A DNA stretch of 64,000 bases from Rhodoferax sp. U11-2br (GTDB lineage Bacteria > Pseudomonadota > Gammaproteobacteria > Burkholderiales > Burkholderiaceae_C). Below, piece after piece: positions 26,897-35,481 of the stretch (its first letter is position 1; each line of letters opens with the position of its first letter). The position numbers and the translations under genes are program-made. The stretch is taken from the NCBI RefSeq assembly GCF_018619435.1, contig NZ_JAHFZF010000010.1, positions 1 through 64,000 on the forward strand, written 5' to 3'. A model generated the notes under the pieces. That model saw only the letters and a program-made list of their open reading frames with translations, ran no database searches and was not told the DNA's origin.

Positions 26897-28519
26897 ATGC
26901 CTGTACTGGACACCCAACTCAACACCCGCTCTGCCGATTTCCAGCGCAACGCCCTGGCCATGCGTGGCCTGGTGGATGATCTGAACACCAAGATCGCGCA
27001 GGTCGCCCTTGGCGGCGGAGAGGCGGCGCGGGCCAAGCACACAGCGCGTGGCAAGCTGCTGCCGCGCGACCGGGTTCAGATGCTGCTGGACCCCGGCACG
27101 CCGTTTCTGGAGATTGCGCCGCTGGCGGCCCTGGGGCTGTACCCAGACCGAGACGGCTCGGACAGCGCCCCAGGCGCGGGCATCGTCGCGGGCATTGGCC
27201 GCGTCAGTGGTGTTGACTGCATGATCGTCTGCAACGACGCCACCGTCAAAGGCGGTACCTATTACCCGATGACGGTCAAAAAACACCTGCGGGCGCAGGA
27301 GATCGCCCAGCAAAACCGGCTGCCCTGCATCTACTTGGTCGATTCCGGCGGCGCCAATTTGCCGAATCAGGACGAGGTGTTCCCCGACCGCGACCACTTT
27401 GGCCGCATCTTTTTCAACCAGGCGCAGATGAGTGCCCAGGGCATCGCGCAGATTGCGGTGGTCATGGGCAGCTGCACCGCAGGCGGCGCTTATGTGCCGG
27501 CCATGAGTGACGAGGCCATCATCGTCAAGAACCAAGGCACGATTTTTCTGGGTGGCCCGCCGCTGGTCAAAGCCGCCACCGGCGAGGTGGTCAGCGCCGA
27601 AGACCTGGGCGGCGGTGACGTGCACACCCGCCTCTCGGGTGTGGCCGATCATCTGGCGCAAAACGACATGCATGCGCTGGCGCTGGCGCGGCAATCGGTC
27701 CGGAATTTGTATCAAAAAAAGCCTCAAACCCTCGTCGATCAATGTCCAGTAGCTCCCAAATACGCAGCAGATGAGTTGTACGGTGTGATCCCGGTCGACA
27801 CTCGCAAACCCTTTGATGTGCGCGAAATCATCGCCCGCATCGTGGACGGCTCGGACTTCGACGAGTTCAAAGCGCGTTTTGGCACCACGCTCATCACCGG
27901 TTTTGCGCGCATCGAAGGCATGCCGGTGGGCATCATCGCCAACAACGGCATTTTGTTCAGCGAGTCGGCGCTCAAAGGCACGCATTTCATTGAACTGTGT
28001 TGCCAGCGCAAGATCCCGCTGGTGTTTTTGCAGAACATCACCGGTTTCATGGTCGGGCGCAAGGTCGAGAACGAAGGCATCGCCCGCCACGGAGCCAAGA
28101 TGGTCACCGCGGTGGCAACGGCAGCGGTGCCCAAATTCACCGTCATCATTGGTGGCAGTTTTGGCGCGGGCAACTACGGCATGTGTGGCCGCGCGTTTGG
28201 CCCACGCTTTTTGTGGATGTGGCCCAACGCACGCATCAGCGTCATGGGCGGTGAACAAGCCGCCAGCGTGCTGGCCACCGTCAAGCGCGACGGCATCGAA
28301 GGCAAAGGTGGCCAGTGGAGCATGGAGGACGAAGAAACCTTCAAAGCCCCGATCCGCCGCCAGTACGAGGAACAAGGCCACCCCTATTTCGCCACCGCCC
28401 GCCTTTGGGACGACGGCATCATCGACCCGGCCGACACGCGACGTGTGCTGGCGCTGGGTCTGAGCTCCAGCCGCAACGCGCCAATTGAGGACACGAAGTT
28501 CGGTTTGTTCCGGATGTGA
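26897..28519 (+). CDS. liuB: 3-methylcrotonyl-CoA carboxylase, carboxyltransferase (beta) subunit
   Basis: This 540-residue carboxyltransferase moves the carboxyl group from biotin to 3-methylcrotonyl-CoA, giving 3-methylglutaconyl-CoA in leucine breakdown. Family sequences include [21 protein letters not shown], the oxyanion segment [11 protein letters not shown], and [20 protein letters not shown]. Length is normal. The inter-domain linker at residues 273-288 ([16 protein letters not shown]) is encoded by DNA that resembles the dispersed repeat. It forms a complex with the biotin subunit encoded at 29.4-31.4 kb. Confidence 0.95.
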   Translation: MPVLDTQLNTRSADFQRNALAMRGLVDDLNTKIAQVALGGGEAARAKHTARGKLLPRDRVQMLLDPGTPFLEIAPLAALGLYPDRDGSDSAPGAGIVAGIGRVSGVDCMIVCNDATVKGGTYYPMTVKKHLRAQEIAQQNRLPCIYLVDSGGANLPNQDEVFPDRDHFGRIFFNQAQMSAQGIAQIAVVMGSCTAGGAYVPAMSDEAIIVKNQGTIFLGGPPLVKAATGEVVSAEDLGGGDVHTRLSGVADHLAQNDMHALALARQSVRNLYQKKPQTLVDQCPVAPKYAADELYGVIPVDTRKPFDVREIIARIVDGSDFDEFKARFGTTLITGFARIEGMPVGIIANNGILFSESALKGTHFIELCCQRKIPLVFLQNITGFMVGRKVENEGIARHGAKMVTAVATAAVPKFTVIIGGSFGAGNYGMCGRAFGPRFLWMWPNARISVMGGEQAASVLATVKRDGIEGKGGQWSMEDEETFKAPIRRQYEEQGHPYFATARLWDDGIIDPADTRRVLALGLSSSRNAPIEDTKFGLFRM

Positions 28520-28542
28520 TCAGCGCCACAAAGAAACCCAAC

Positions 28543-29319
28543 ATGAGCACATTAAACATTCAAACCGGTGTGGCGACCACCGTCACCCTGAGCCGCCCCG
28601 AGGTCCGCAACGCCTTCAACGACGAGGTGATCACCGAGCTCACCCAGGCCTTCACCACTCTGGGCCAGGACCCGCAGGTCCGTGCCATCGTCCTGGCCGC
28701 CGAGGGCCCGGCTTTTTGCGCCGGTGCCGACCTGAACTGGATGCTCCGGATGGCCGACTACACCCATGCCGAGAATCTGGCCGATGCTGGGCAACTGGCC
28801 GAGATGCTGCGGGTGATCTATACCTGCCCCAAGCCGACGTTGGCACGCATCCAGGGTGACGTGTATGCGGGCGGTTTGGGCCTGGTGGCGGCCTGCGACA
28901 TGGCGGTGAGTGTGGACACCGCAGGCTTTTGCCTCAGCGAGGTCAAGCTCGGCCTGATCCCCGCCACCATCAGCCCCTACGTGATCCGCGCCATGGGCGC
29001 AAGGGCCGCCCACCGCTACTTCCTGACGGCCGAGCGCTTTGATGCGGCAGAGGCGCTGCGCATTGGGTTTGTGCATGCGGTGGTGAGCGCCGACCAACTC
29101 GACACCAAAGTGGCGGAACTCACCCAGTCGCTGTTGAATGCCAGCCCGAATGCTGTCAAGGCCTGTAAAACGCTGCTGCACGAGGTGGCTGGCCAAGACA
29201 TTGACGCGGCCTTGATCGCACGCACGGTGGCCGGTATTGCCGATATCCGCGCGAGTGACGAGGGCAGGGAAGGGGTGTCGTCTTTCCTGGCCAAACGCAA
29301 GCCGTCCTGGCTCAGTTAG
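28543..29319 (+). CDS. liuC: methylglutaconyl-CoA hydratase (enoyl-CoA hydratase family)
   Basis: This 258-residue crotonase-fold enzyme should hydrate 3-methylglutaconyl-CoA to HMG-CoA. The CoA and oxyanion motifs are GPAFCAGADLNWM (about 56-68) and GDVYAGGLGLVAACDMAV (about 104-121), with the catalytic region SEVKLGLIPATISPYV. Its position between the two carboxylase subunit genes is standard for liu operons and makes this substrate more likely than a general fatty-acid role. I chose ATG 28543; a GTG at 28516 overlapping the liuB stop is an alternative. Confidence 0.92.
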   Translation: MSTLNIQTGVATTVTLSRPEVRNAFNDEVITELTQAFTTLGQDPQVRAIVLAAEGPAFCAGADLNWMLRMADYTHAENLADAGQLAEMLRVIYTCPKPTLARIQGDVYAGGLGLVAACDMAVSVDTAGFCLSEVKLGLIPATISPYVIRAMGARAAHRYFLTAERFDAAEALRIGFVHAVVSADQLDTKVAELTQSLLNASPNAVKACKTLLHEVAGQDIDAALIARTVAGIADIRASDEGREGVSSFLAKRKPSWLS

Positions 29320-29374
29320 TCGGGGCAGTTGTCCACTTTTTTGATCATTTGGCGGTGGTGCCAAGGAGACGTAG

Positions 29375-31387
29375 ATGTTCACAAAAATCCTGATCGCCAA
29401 CAGAGGCGAGATCGCCTGCCGGGTGGCTGCCACCGCGCGCCGTCTGGGCATACACACCGTGGCGGTGTATTCCGACGCCGATGCCAGCGCCAAACACGTG
29501 GCCGCCTGTGACCAGTCCGTCCACATCGGCGGCAGCGCGCCCCAGGACAGCTACCTGCGCTGGCAGCGCATCATCGACGCCGCGCTGGCCACTGGCGCCC
29601 AGGCGGTGCACCCTGGCTACGGCTTCCTGAGCGAGAACGAGGATTTTGCCAAGGCCTGCGCGGCGGCAGGGCTGGTGTTCATCGGTCCGCCCGCATCGGC
29701 CATCCAGGCCATGGGTTTGAAGGCTGAATCCAAACAGCTGATGGAGAAGGCCGGTGTGCCTCTGGTGCCCGGCTACCACGGTGCCGCCCAGGGCGCGGCG
29801 CTGCTGCAGTACGAGGCCGATCGCATCGGTTATCCCGTCTTGATCAAGGCCAGCGCCGGTGGCGGCGGCAAGGGCATGCGGGTGGTGGAGGGGCCCGAGG
29901 ACTTCAAAACCGCGCTCGAATCCTGTCAGCGCGAAGCCCTCAACAGCTTTGGCAGCGATGTCGTGCTGATCGAAAAATACGTGCAGAACCCGCGCCACAT
30001 CGAAATCCAGGTGTTTGGTGACACGCTGGGCAACTATGTGTATTTGTTCGAGCGCGACTGCTCGGTGCAGCGTCGCCACCAGAAGGTGCTTGAAGAAGCC
30101 CCGGCGCCCGGTATGACACCCGAGCTGCGTCGCGCCATGGGTGAGGTGGCTGTGGCCGCTGCGCGGGCGGTGGGTTATGTGGGGGCGGGCACGGTGGAGT
30201 TCATCGTCGAGCAGCCCGGTGGTTACGAGCGGCCCGAGTACATGCGGTTCTACTTCATGGAGATGAACACCCGGCTGCAAGTCGAACACCCGGTCACCGA
30301 GGCCATCACCGGCCTGGATCTGGTCGAATGGCAGCTGCGCGTGGCTTGTGGCGAGCCGCTGCCGCTGCGTCAGGATCAGCTGCGCATCACCGGCCACGCG
30401 ATTGAAGCGCGCATCTGCGCCGAAACACCCGACAACAACTTCTTGCCCGCCACTGGCTGCCTGGACGTCTACCACAAGCCCGCGCACAGCAGTTTCACCG
30501 TCAGCCCGGTGCGTTTTGATGACGGCGTGCGCCAGGGTGATGCCATCAGCCCGTATTACGACTCGATGGTGGCCAAACTCATCGTGCATGGTGATACCCG
30601 CGAACACGCGCTGGCCCAGCTCGATACCGCACTGGCGCACACCCACATCGTTGGCCTGAGCACCAATGTGCAGTTCTTGCGGCATGTGCTGCAGAGTGAT
30701 GCGTTTGCCCTGGCCAATCTCGACACCGGCCTGATCCCGCGCGAGGCGGCTGTGTTGTTCTGTCAGGAGCGTGTGGGCCTGGCCCTGGCGGCGGCCGCCG
30801 ATGTGGCGCAGACCCTGATCGATGAGCGGGCCACCGAAACGGCAGACCCCTTCAGCAGGACGGATGGCTGGCGCAGCCATGGTGTTTTCACACGCCGCTT
30901 TGTGTTTGAGTTTGGTGGCCAGCAGGTGTTGGCCGGGCTGACGTATTTACACGACGACGCGCTGTCCTTGCAGGTGGGTGATACAGCGGGTTTGCTCAGT
31001 TTCACGCCCACACCACAAGGCATTGACCTGCAGTTTGGCGGCCAGCGAATACTTGTGAATGTGTATAGAAAAGGCGAGGTAGCCCATATATTCACTGCGC
31101 AGGGTGCTGCACAAATCATATCGATTGATTTGCTCTTGCACGCAGGTGAGGCGCCTGCCGAAGTGGGCCGCCTGACCGCGCCGATGCCGGGCAAAGTGGT
31201 GTCGTTTGCCGTGCAGGCGGGGGATGCTGTGACCCGGGGCCAGCCACTGGCGGTGATGGATGCGATGAAAATGGAGCACACCATCACCGCGCCAGTGAAC
31301 GGTGTGGTGGCCGAGCTGCTTTACGCCCCTGGTGATCAGGTGGTGGAGGGCGCGGAGTTGCTCCGGCTGAGTGTGGCTGCGGTGTGA
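29375..31387 (+). CDS. liuD: 3-methylcrotonyl-CoA carboxylase, biotin-containing (alpha) subunit
   Basis: This 670-residue protein combines biotin carboxylase ([20 protein letters not shown] at the start, ATP-grasp GGGGKGMRVV near 165, [14 protein letters not shown] near 295) with a C-terminal biotin carrier domain (VMDAMKMEH, biotinyl-K632). CCAAGGAGA lies 8 bp before ATG 29375. The less conserved linker at about residues 560-590 is encoded by an AT-rich patch with rare ATA and AGA codons. It works with LiuB. Confidence 0.95.
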   Translation: MFTKILIANRGEIACRVAATARRLGIHTVAVYSDADASAKHVAACDQSVHIGGSAPQDSYLRWQRIIDAALATGAQAVHPGYGFLSENEDFAKACAAAGLVFIGPPASAIQAMGLKAESKQLMEKAGVPLVPGYHGAAQGAALLQYEADRIGYPVLIKASAGGGGKGMRVVEGPEDFKTALESCQREALNSFGSDVVLIEKYVQNPRHIEIQVFGDTLGNYVYLFERDCSVQRRHQKVLEEAPAPGMTPELRRAMGEVAVAAARAVGYVGAGTVEFIVEQPGGYERPEYMRFYFMEMNTRLQVEHPVTEAITGLDLVEWQLRVACGEPLPLRQDQLRITGHAIEARICAETPDNNFLPATGCLDVYHKPAHSSFTVSPVRFDDGVRQGDAISPYYDSMVAKLIVHGDTREHALAQLDTALAHTHIVGLSTNVQFLRHVLQSDAFALANLDTGLIPREAAVLFCQERVGLALAAAADVAQTLIDERATETADPFSRTDGWRSHGVFTRRFVFEFGGQQVLAGLTYLHDDALSLQVGDTAGLLSFTPTPQGIDLQFGGQRILVNVYRKGEVAHIFTAQGAAQIISIDLLLHAGEAPAEVGRLTAPMPGKVVSFAVQAGDAVTRGQPLAVMDAMKMEHTITAPVNGVVAELLYAPGDQVVEGAELLRLSVAAV

Positions 31388-31523
31388 CTGACAACGTAAG
31401 GTTGTTTTGGGTGGCGGGAAAGGGTGCACGCGACCATGTGGTTCCTGCATCTATTTCGCTACTGGCGCTGATCTACCTCGTCTAACATCGACCCAGTCTC
31501 GTGACTCTCGTGACAATAGTGCC

Positions 31524-32114
31524 ATGCAAGAACCCGCAATGACTGGGCTAGGCCCGAAAGTGCTGACAACAACACGCCTCATCTTGCGTCCTTGGCAAGA
31601 TTCGGATCACGCCCCTTTCTCTGCGATGTCAGTGGATCCAGAAGTTATGGCGCATCTTCTGCCCTTCGCCTCACCGCAGGCCATCGCGGGTTGGATCAAT
31701 CGTCAACAAACGCGTTTGGCAGAAAACGGCTTTTGCTTTTGGGCCATTGAGTCCAAAGAATCGGGTGCCTTTTTGGGGGCGGCTGGTCTGCTGCGTATCT
31801 CTTACAAAGCACATTTCACACCTGCTGTGGAAGTTGGTTGGCGCCTGGCACGCCGCTTCTGGGGCCAGGGTTACGCCCCAGAGGCTGCCGGGGCGGCGCT
31901 CCAATTCGGATTTGAGCATCTGGGGCTGCCGGAGATCGTCGCCAATACCGTGCCATCCAACCACAACTCGCGTCGCGTGATGGCGAAACTGGGGATGTCC
32001 AGTGAATCCGCTGACGACTTCGATCATCCGTTGGTGCCTGAGGGCAACCCATTGCGCCGACAAATGCTTTACCGGTTGTCCCGTCGTAATTGGTCAATGC
32101 AGTGCAGAAGTTGA
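31524..32114 (+). CDS. GNAT-family N-acetyltransferase (RimJ/RimL type)
   Basis: About 196 residues. The GNAT fold is shown by the start TTRLILRPWQDSDHAPFSAM and the acetyl-CoA loop ARRFWGQGYAPEAAGAAL, followed by VANTVPSNHNSRRVMAKLGM. Members acetylate protein N-termini, ribosomal proteins or small molecules; the substrate here is unknown. The start could be ATG 31524 or 31539. It and the next gene interrupt the leucine operon, and its codons look less GC-biased than those of its neighbours, so it may be a later insertion. Confidence 0.85.
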   Translation: MQEPAMTGLGPKVLTTTRLILRPWQDSDHAPFSAMSVDPEVMAHLLPFASPQAIAGWINRQQTRLAENGFCFWAIESKESGAFLGAAGLLRISYKAHFTPAVEVGWRLARRFWGQGYAPEAAGAALQFGFEHLGLPEIVANTVPSNHNSRRVMAKLGMSSESADDFDHPLVPEGNPLRRQMLYRLSRRNWSMQCRS

Positions 32115-32177
32115 AGTTAACTAAAAAGTTTGTCTGATTTTCACTTTGCAGTTGAGTTTGTGTGAATTTTTGGGATG

Positions 32178-32219
32178 AAGTCCTTATCAATAAACAGTAA
32201 GTAGCTATCAAATTTAGAG
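32178..32219 (-). repeat. dispersed hairpin repeat, degenerate copy 6
   Basis: AGTCCTTATCAATAAACAGT followed by AAGTAGCTATCAAATTTAGAG is the reverse form of the dispersed element with a decayed stem. It ends at the leader of the ghrA-like gene. Confidence 0.6.
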
Positions 32220-32224
32220 TATTT

Positions 32225-33154
32225 ATGTCGACCTTTCAAATCACTTTTTGCTGCACCAACACCGAGCCTGAGCCCTGGCTGGCCGGTTTGCGTGCGAGTT
32301 TTCCGCAGGCCGAGGTCACCGTCTGGCAACCCGGCGCCGCACCCGCCGACTACGCGGTGGTCTGGGCGCCACCCCAACAGTTTTTTGACGAGCAGCCACA
32401 GCTGCAGGCGGTGTTCAACATCGGCGCCGGGGTGGACGCGCTGCTCAAATTGCGCCTGCCGCCCCAGGCCGTGGTGGTGCGTCTGGAAGATGCGGGCATG
32501 GCGGTGCAGATGGCCGAGTACGTTTGCCAGGGTGTGATCCGGCACTTTCGCGACCTGAATGCCTACGACAACGATGCCCGCGTCGGCCACTGGACCTACT
32601 ACAAGCCGCGTCAGCGCAGCGAGTTCCCGGTGGGTGTGATGGGCCTGGGTGTGTTGGGCGAACGGGTGGCCCAGGCGCTGGCCCACTTTGAATTTCCGGT
32701 CAGCGGCTGGAGCCGCTCACCCAAGCCGATTCCCGGTGTGCGCGGCTTTTCGGGTGCGGCGCAGCTCAACGACTTTCTGGCCAGCAGCCGCGTATTGGTC
32801 AACCTGCTGCCGCTCACCCCCGACACGCTCAACATCCTCAATCACGACCGGCTCAGCCGCCTGCAAGCCGGGGGCTATGTCATCAACTTGGCGCGTGGCG
32901 CCCATCTGGTGGACGAGGACCTGCTCGCGCTCATCCACAGCGGTCACCTCTCTGGCGCACTGCTCGATGTGTTTCGCACAGAGCCGCTGCCGACCGAGCA
33001 CCCGTTCTGGCGCGAACCCAAAATCACCCTCACACCACACACCTCGGCGCGTACCTTGGTCACGGACAGCATTGCACAGATCACTCAGAAGATGGCCGCA
33101 CTGCAGCACGGTGAGCCGGTTGCCGGTATCGTGGACACCACCCGAGGTTATTGA
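32225..33154 (+). CDS. ghrA: glyoxylate/hydroxypyruvate reductase A-like 2-hydroxyacid dehydrogenase
   Basis: This 309-residue NAD(P)H-dependent D-2-hydroxyacid dehydrogenase probably reduces glyoxylate or hydroxypyruvate. The Rossmann motif is GVMGLGVLGERVAQAL (about 138-153); NLARGAHLVDEDLL and the catalytic His in TPHTSAR follow the GhrA pattern, with EPLPTEHPFW just before. It lies 31 bp upstream of the HMG-CoA lyase gene. A tie to the glyoxylate shunt controlled by AceK is possible but unproven. Confidence 0.88.
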   Translation: MSTFQITFCCTNTEPEPWLAGLRASFPQAEVTVWQPGAAPADYAVVWAPPQQFFDEQPQLQAVFNIGAGVDALLKLRLPPQAVVVRLEDAGMAVQMAEYVCQGVIRHFRDLNAYDNDARVGHWTYYKPRQRSEFPVGVMGLGVLGERVAQALAHFEFPVSGWSRSPKPIPGVRGFSGAAQLNDFLASSRVLVNLLPLTPDTLNILNHDRLSRLQAGGYVINLARGAHLVDEDLLALIHSGHLSGALLDVFRTEPLPTEHPFWREPKITLTPHTSARTLVTDSIAQITQKMAALQHGEPVAGIVDTTRGY

Positions 33155-33185
33155 AGCCCAACATTGCAAGACTGAGAAGCCACCC

Positions 33186-34097
33186 ATGAGTTACCCATTC
33201 CGCGTCAAACTGGTCGATGTGGGCCCACGTGACGGCCTGCAAAACGAGAAACAGCTGGTGCCCGGTGCGGTCAAGATCGAGCTGGTGCACCGCCTGCAGG
33301 CCGCTGGCCTGAAAGAGATCGAAGTCACCAGTTTTGTCAGCCCCAAATGGGTGCCGCAGATGGCCGACAACGCCGAGGTCATGGCGGGCATCACACGTCA
33401 GCCGGGCGTGCGGTATGCGGTGCTCACGCCCAATCTCAAAGGTTTTGAGGCTGCCCTGTTGTCCAAGCCCGATGAAATTGTGGTGTTTGGCTCCGCCAGC
33501 GAGGCCTTCAGCCAGAAAAACATCAACTGCAGCATCGCTGAGAGCATCGATCGTTTTGCGCCAGTGGTGGCCGCAGCGCGTGCTGCAGGCATTGCGGTGC
33601 GCGGCGCCATGAGCTGCACCGTGGGCTGCCCGTACGAGGGTGACATCGCGCCCGAACGGGTGGACTATCTGGCCGGCCTCATGAAAGGCATTGGGGTGCA
33701 GCATGTGGGTGTGGCCGACACCATTGGGGTTGGCACCCCCTTGAAAGTGCAGCGTGCGGTGGAGGCGACTCTGAAGCACTTTGACATCAACCAGGTCTCG
33801 GGCCATTTTCACGACACCTACGGACAGGCGCTGGCCAACACCCTGATCTGTCTGCAGATGGGGGTTTGGCAGTTTGATGCTTCGGTGGCCGGTCTGGGCG
33901 GCTGCCCCTATGCCAAGGGCGCCACCGGCAATGTGGCCACCGAAGATGTGGTTTACCTGCTGCACGGCATGGGCATCGAGACCGGTATTGATCTGGACCA
34001 ACTCATCAACGCGGGCCAGTTCATCAGCGACTACCTGGGCCGCCCAAGCAACTCACGCGCTGGCAAAGCGCTGTTCACCCAACGGCTGACATCATGA
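33186..34097 (+). CDS. mvaB: hydroxymethylglutaryl-CoA lyase
   Basis: This 303-residue enzyme cleaves HMG-CoA to acetoacetate and acetyl-CoA, the last step of leucine degradation. VDVGPRDGLQNEK near residue 9 begins the HMGL-like TIM barrel, and the family signature with the catalytic cysteine, VAGLGGCPYAKGATGN, is near 235-250; metal ligands are in SGHFHDTYGQALAN. The open frame runs far upstream, but ATG 33186 is the natural start. Its end overlaps the next gene by 4 bp. Confidence 0.95.
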   Translation: MSYPFRVKLVDVGPRDGLQNEKQLVPGAVKIELVHRLQAAGLKEIEVTSFVSPKWVPQMADNAEVMAGITRQPGVRYAVLTPNLKGFEAALLSKPDEIVVFGSASEAFSQKNINCSIAESIDRFAPVVAAARAAGIAVRGAMSCTVGCPYEGDIAPERVDYLAGLMKGIGVQHVGVADTIGVGTPLKVQRAVEATLKHFDINQVSGHFHDTYGQALANTLICLQMGVWQFDASVAGLGGCPYAKGATGNVATEDVVYLLHGMGIETGIDLDQLINAGQFISDYLGRPSNSRAGKALFTQRLTS

Positions 34098-34609
34098 ACC
34101 CATCTGTTTCCAAACCCCTGCCTGAGGGCGTGGTACGCGTGACCCAGGTGCTGCGCGACAAAGGCCACCCGCATGCGCCGGTGATGCTCAGTGACGCGGC
34201 CCGCACCGCCCAGCAAGCGGCTGACGCGCTGGGCATCCAGCTCGGACAAATTGCCAAAAGCATCATCTTCAAGCGCAAACCCGACGCCGCTGCGGTGCTG
34301 GTCATCACCTCGGGGGACCGTCGTGTTGATGAAAAAAAGGTGCAGGCGCTGGTGTGTGCCGACGGCCAGAAGCTCGGCCGCGCCGACGCCGACTTTGTCA
34401 AAGCCAGCACCGGCTTTTCGATTGGCGGGGTGTCGCCGGTGGGGCATGCCACAGCGCCGGTGACACTGATCGACCGCGACCTGCTGCGTTTTGAAGAGAT
34501 CTGGGCCGCAGCGGGCCACCCGCACGGGGTGTTCAAGTTGCATCCCGATGACCTGGCGCATCTGACCGGCGCGCCCATCGTTGACATTGCGCTGCAGGAG
34601 GTGCTTTGA
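34094..34609 (+). CDS. ybaK: YbaK/EbsC-family aminoacyl-tRNA deacylase
   Basis: This 171-residue protein belongs to the YbaK/ProX editing-domain family, which hydrolyses mischarged tRNA (Cys-tRNA-Pro or similar). LGQIAKSIIFKRKPDAAAVLVI holds the conserved lysine, and KASTGFSIGGVSPVGH is the typical GG loop. Its ATG overlaps the mvaB stop (ATGA), and its own 3' end carries AGGAGG at 34595-34600, which serves the next gene. Confidence 0.9.
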   Translation: MNPSVSKPLPEGVVRVTQVLRDKGHPHAPVMLSDAARTAQQAADALGIQLGQIAKSIIFKRKPDAAAVLVITSGDRRVDEKKVQALVCADGQKLGRADADFVKASTGFSIGGVSPVGHATAPVTLIDRDLLRFEEIWAAAGHPHGVFKLHPDDLAHLTGAPIVDIALQEVL

Positions 34610-34857
34610 TGTTGGCTCAGAATGCTATGAAGTTTTTAGCTGTTAGCGCTTTGGATATAAGGGCTAGAGGCCAAAATGACCCCAATCCTGTGCCGTCGCC
34701 CTGTCTGTCGGTGTGCCAGATGGACGAGGACACCGCACTGTGCCAGGGCTGCCTGCGCACCCTGGACGAAATCCGCGTATGGGGCAACGCGGACAGCCAA
34801 CAACGCCTAACCATCTGGGCCAACATCGAGGCGCGCCTGGCGCAGTACAGTCAATGA
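34609..34857 (+). CDS. DUF1289 (Fe-S-type Cys motif) small protein with repeat-derived N-terminus
   Basis: This 82-residue protein has the DUF1289 core SPCLSVCQMDEDTALCQGCLRTLDEI, four cysteines that look like metal ligands. The start ATG 34609 has a perfect AGGAGG 8 bp upstream, inside ybaK. The first 25 or so residues (including FLAVSALDIRARGQ) are encoded by a copy of the dispersed repeat and use rare codons ATA, AGG and AGA. Function of the family is unknown. Its stop overlaps the start of the DsbA-like gene by 4 bp. Confidence 0.8.
   Translation: MLAQNAMKFLAVSALDIRARGQNDPNPVPSPCLSVCQMDEDTALCQGCLRTLDEIRVWGNADSQQRLTIWANIEARLAQYSQ
34624..34680 (+). repeat. dispersed hairpin repeat, copy 7, inside a coding region
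   Basis: GCTATGAAGTTTTTAGCTG, then GATATAAGGGCTAGAGGCCA: the forward form of the dispersed element lies in frame within the DUF1289 gene and encodes its N-terminus. Confidence 0.8.
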
Positions 34858-35480
34858 AACACATCACGTTTTACCTGGACTTCATCTCGCCCTACGCTTA
34901 TCTGGCGTTTGAGACTCTGCCCGAGGCGCTGACGGGGCAGAGTTACAGCGTCAGCTACAAACCGGTGTTGTTCGCCGCGCTGCTCAAACACCATGGCCAG
35001 CTGGGTCCGGCCGAGATCCCCGGAAAACGCGAATGGACCTACCGTCATGTGTTGTGGCTGGCGCGGCAAAACGGGCTGGAGCTGCAACTGCCAGCGCAGC
35101 ATCCGTTCAATCCGATAGCGTTGTTGCGTCTGGCGCTGGCCTGCAGCGACTCTGGGTTACCCAACCGTTATGTGTGCGAAACGATTTTTCGCCATGTCTG
35201 GCAAGGGGGGGCTGATGCGGCGGATGCAGACCGCCTGCAGGCGCTGACCGGGCAGCTGGCCCCCAAGCGTGATGCCAATGAAGAGCTGGTCAAAATCCAG
35301 TTGCGCGCCCATACCGACGATGCAATCGCCAACGGGGTGTTCGGGGTGCCCACCTTCGAGGTGGATGGCAAATTGTTCTGGGGCCTGGACGCCTTGCCCA
35401 TGCTCAAGGCCTATCTGCAGGGTGATGCCTGGTTCAACAACGCCTGGGCGGCGACCGATCAGGTTCGCAGCTGGCCCTAA
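34854..35480 (+). CDS. 2-hydroxychromene-2-carboxylate isomerase / DsbA-family protein
   Basis: This 208-residue thioredoxin-fold protein of the kappa-GST/HCCA-isomerase group begins with ITFYLDFISPYAYLAF, where Ser replaces the CxxC of DsbA, so it is a glutathione-dependent isomerase or transferase rather than a disulfide oxidase. GVFGVPTFEVDGKLFWGLD gives the cis-Pro loop. Start ATG 34854 overlaps the DUF1289 stop. Substrate is unknown; naphthalene degradation is not implied by any neighbour. Confidence 0.88.
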   Translation: MKHITFYLDFISPYAYLAFETLPEALTGQSYSVSYKPVLFAALLKHHGQLGPAEIPGKREWTYRHVLWLARQNGLELQLPAQHPFNPIALLRLALACSDSGLPNRYVCETIFRHVWQGGADAADADRLQALTGQLAPKRDANEELVKIQLRAHTDDAIANGVFGVPTFEVDGKLFWGLDALPMLKAYLQGDAWFNNAWAATDQVRSWP

Positions 35481-35481
35481 G

